From NCBI RefSeq assembly GCF_003148765.1, contig NZ_QGGV01000001.1, forward strand, positions 676,001 through 740,000: a stretch of 64,000 nt of DNA, in the 5' to 3' direction. Origin of the DNA: Silicimonas algicola. Its GTDB lineage: Bacteria > Pseudomonadota > Alphaproteobacteria > Rhodobacterales > Rhodobacteraceae. The notes beneath the pieces are model-generated. The model did not search any database and was not told the origin of the DNA. It was given only the letters and a program-made list of their open reading frames with translations. A program made the position numbers and the translations under genes. Numbering within the stretch: the stretch's first letter is position 1; each line of letters starts with the position of its first letter. Shown one piece after another: positions 63,503 to 64,000 of the stretch.

Positions 63503-64000
63503 ATGAGCGGCGGCGAGACCGAGGGATCCCTGATGGACGGGGTCGTCGAGACCATCAAGACGGTGGTCTACGCGCTTCTGATCGCGGGGGTTTTCCGGAC
63601 GCTGTTCTTCCAGCCGTTCTGGATCCCGTCAGGGTCGATGAAGGACACGCTGCTGATCGGCGATTTTCTGTTCGTCAACAAGATGGCCTACGGCTATTCG
63701 CAGTTCTCCTGTCCCTTCGCGATGTGCCCCATCGAGGGCCGGATCATGGGCCAGATGCCCGAGCGCGGGGATGTTGTGGTCTTCCGCCACCCGGTCAACG
63801 GACAGGATTTCATCAAGCGCGTGATCGGCCTTCCCGGTGACACGATCCAGATGCAGTCGGGCCAGATCTTCCTGAACGGCAGTCCCGTGCCGCAGGTCGC
63901 CGACGGCCAGTTCGTCGAGACCTACGAGCGGCAAGGGCCGATCGGGTCCTATCCGCTTTGCCAGGAACGCGCACCGCGCGAGGGCGATGCCTGCACCAAG
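63503..64000 (+). CDS. lepB: Signal peptidase I (partial, C-terminal end off the window)
   Basis: The first 166 residues, from ATG 63503. An N-terminal anchor helix (about 18-38) is followed by the catalytic serine in PSGSMKDTLL (Ser45) and the general-base lysine in FIKRVIGLPGD (Lys98). It removes Sec signal peptides on the periplasmic face. The frame is open to the window edge. It starts 53 nt after the WYL regulator. Confidence 0.95.
   Translation, partial: MSGGETEGSLMDGVVETIKTVVYALLIAGVFRTLFFQPFWIPSGSMKDTLLIGDFLFVNKMAYGYSQFSCPFAMCPIEGRIMGQMPERGDVVVFRHPVNGQDFIKRVIGLPGDTIQMQSGQIFLNGSPVPQVADGQFVETYERQGPIGSYPLCQERAPREGDACTK

Noticed and set aside
1-64000. CRISPR arrays, insertion sequences, prophage, rRNA, replication origin
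   Set aside because: No regularly spaced direct repeats, transposase or integrase motifs, rRNA signatures or DnaA-box clusters were seen.

Overview
The window looks like a chromosomal segment from a high-GC marine alphaproteobacterium of the Rhodobacterales (Roseobacter/Paracoccaceae type). The clues are a petABC cytochrome bc1 operon, a Rhizobium-type glycerol ABC transporter, an rpoH sigma factor, MmcB, small Rhodobacterales-type proteins (DUF6476- and DUF6324-like), and a tRNA-His without a coded G-1 and with A73, which is characteristic of Alphaproteobacteria. No rRNA, CRISPR array, insertion sequence or prophage was seen. Most genes are tightly packed, and many neighbours share 1-4 nt start/stop overlaps.

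Layout. 1-2 kb: the end of a ZIP metal transporter, ribosomal protein L25 with a strong terminator, and a threonine-dehydratase-like enzyme. 2.0-5.2 kb: a nonulosonic (sialic-type) acid module, neuB divergent from a Kdo-transferase-like gene that overlaps neuA. 5.2-14.9 kb: an exopolysaccharide locus of the kind usually tied to exosortases (TPR lipoprotein, outer-membrane export protein, beta-barrel, ExoY-type sugar transferase, ExeA-type ATPase, Wzz-like chain-length protein, tyrosine kinase). No exosortase is visible, and a rhomboid protease sits 4 nt after the last barrel gene. 15.0-20.7 kb: a six-gene nucleotide-sugar operon (rfbCBDA, UDP-glucuronate epimerase, ugd) for dTDP-rhamnose, UDP-glucuronate and UDP-galacturonate.

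20.8-31.3 kb: a glycerol catabolic region. glpV-glpS-glpT-glpP-glpQ-glpU run leftwards and continue into nagK-like and nagA genes; glpR-glpD run rightwards from the shared control region, which carries AAACGAAA repeats. 31.4-38.8 kb: a beta-keto acid cleavage enzyme, a sorbosone-dehydrogenase-like protein, a low-GC orphan gene beside tRNA-Lys, a ClpP-like lipoprotein, dapF-mtaB-paiB-like, and a glutathione S-transferase. 38.8-43.1 kb: an outer-membrane protein, a PAP2 protein and petABC.

43.1-64 kb: mostly housekeeping and accessory genes: sulfotransferase, YbdK-type ligase, rpoH with a palindrome inside its predicted promoter, a RluD-type pseudouridine synthase, a phosphoesterase, SDR plus acyl-CoA dehydrogenase, a Nudix protein, a PiT phosphate transporter, tRNA-His, a MarR-GNAT fusion, mmcB with an SOS-like box, a possible structured RNA, an unknown membrane protein coupled to a second ClpP-like protein, pncB, acpS, a LysE exporter, a shortened WYL regulator and the start of lepB.

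Points most worth a second look: the exosortase-less EPS locus with its rhomboid, the complementary degeneracy of the two glycerol ABC ATPases, the GlpR-like operator array, the rpoH promoter palindrome, the DapF catalytic Cys-to-Ser change, the structured-RNA candidate near 55.6 kb, and the internally shortened WYL regulator.
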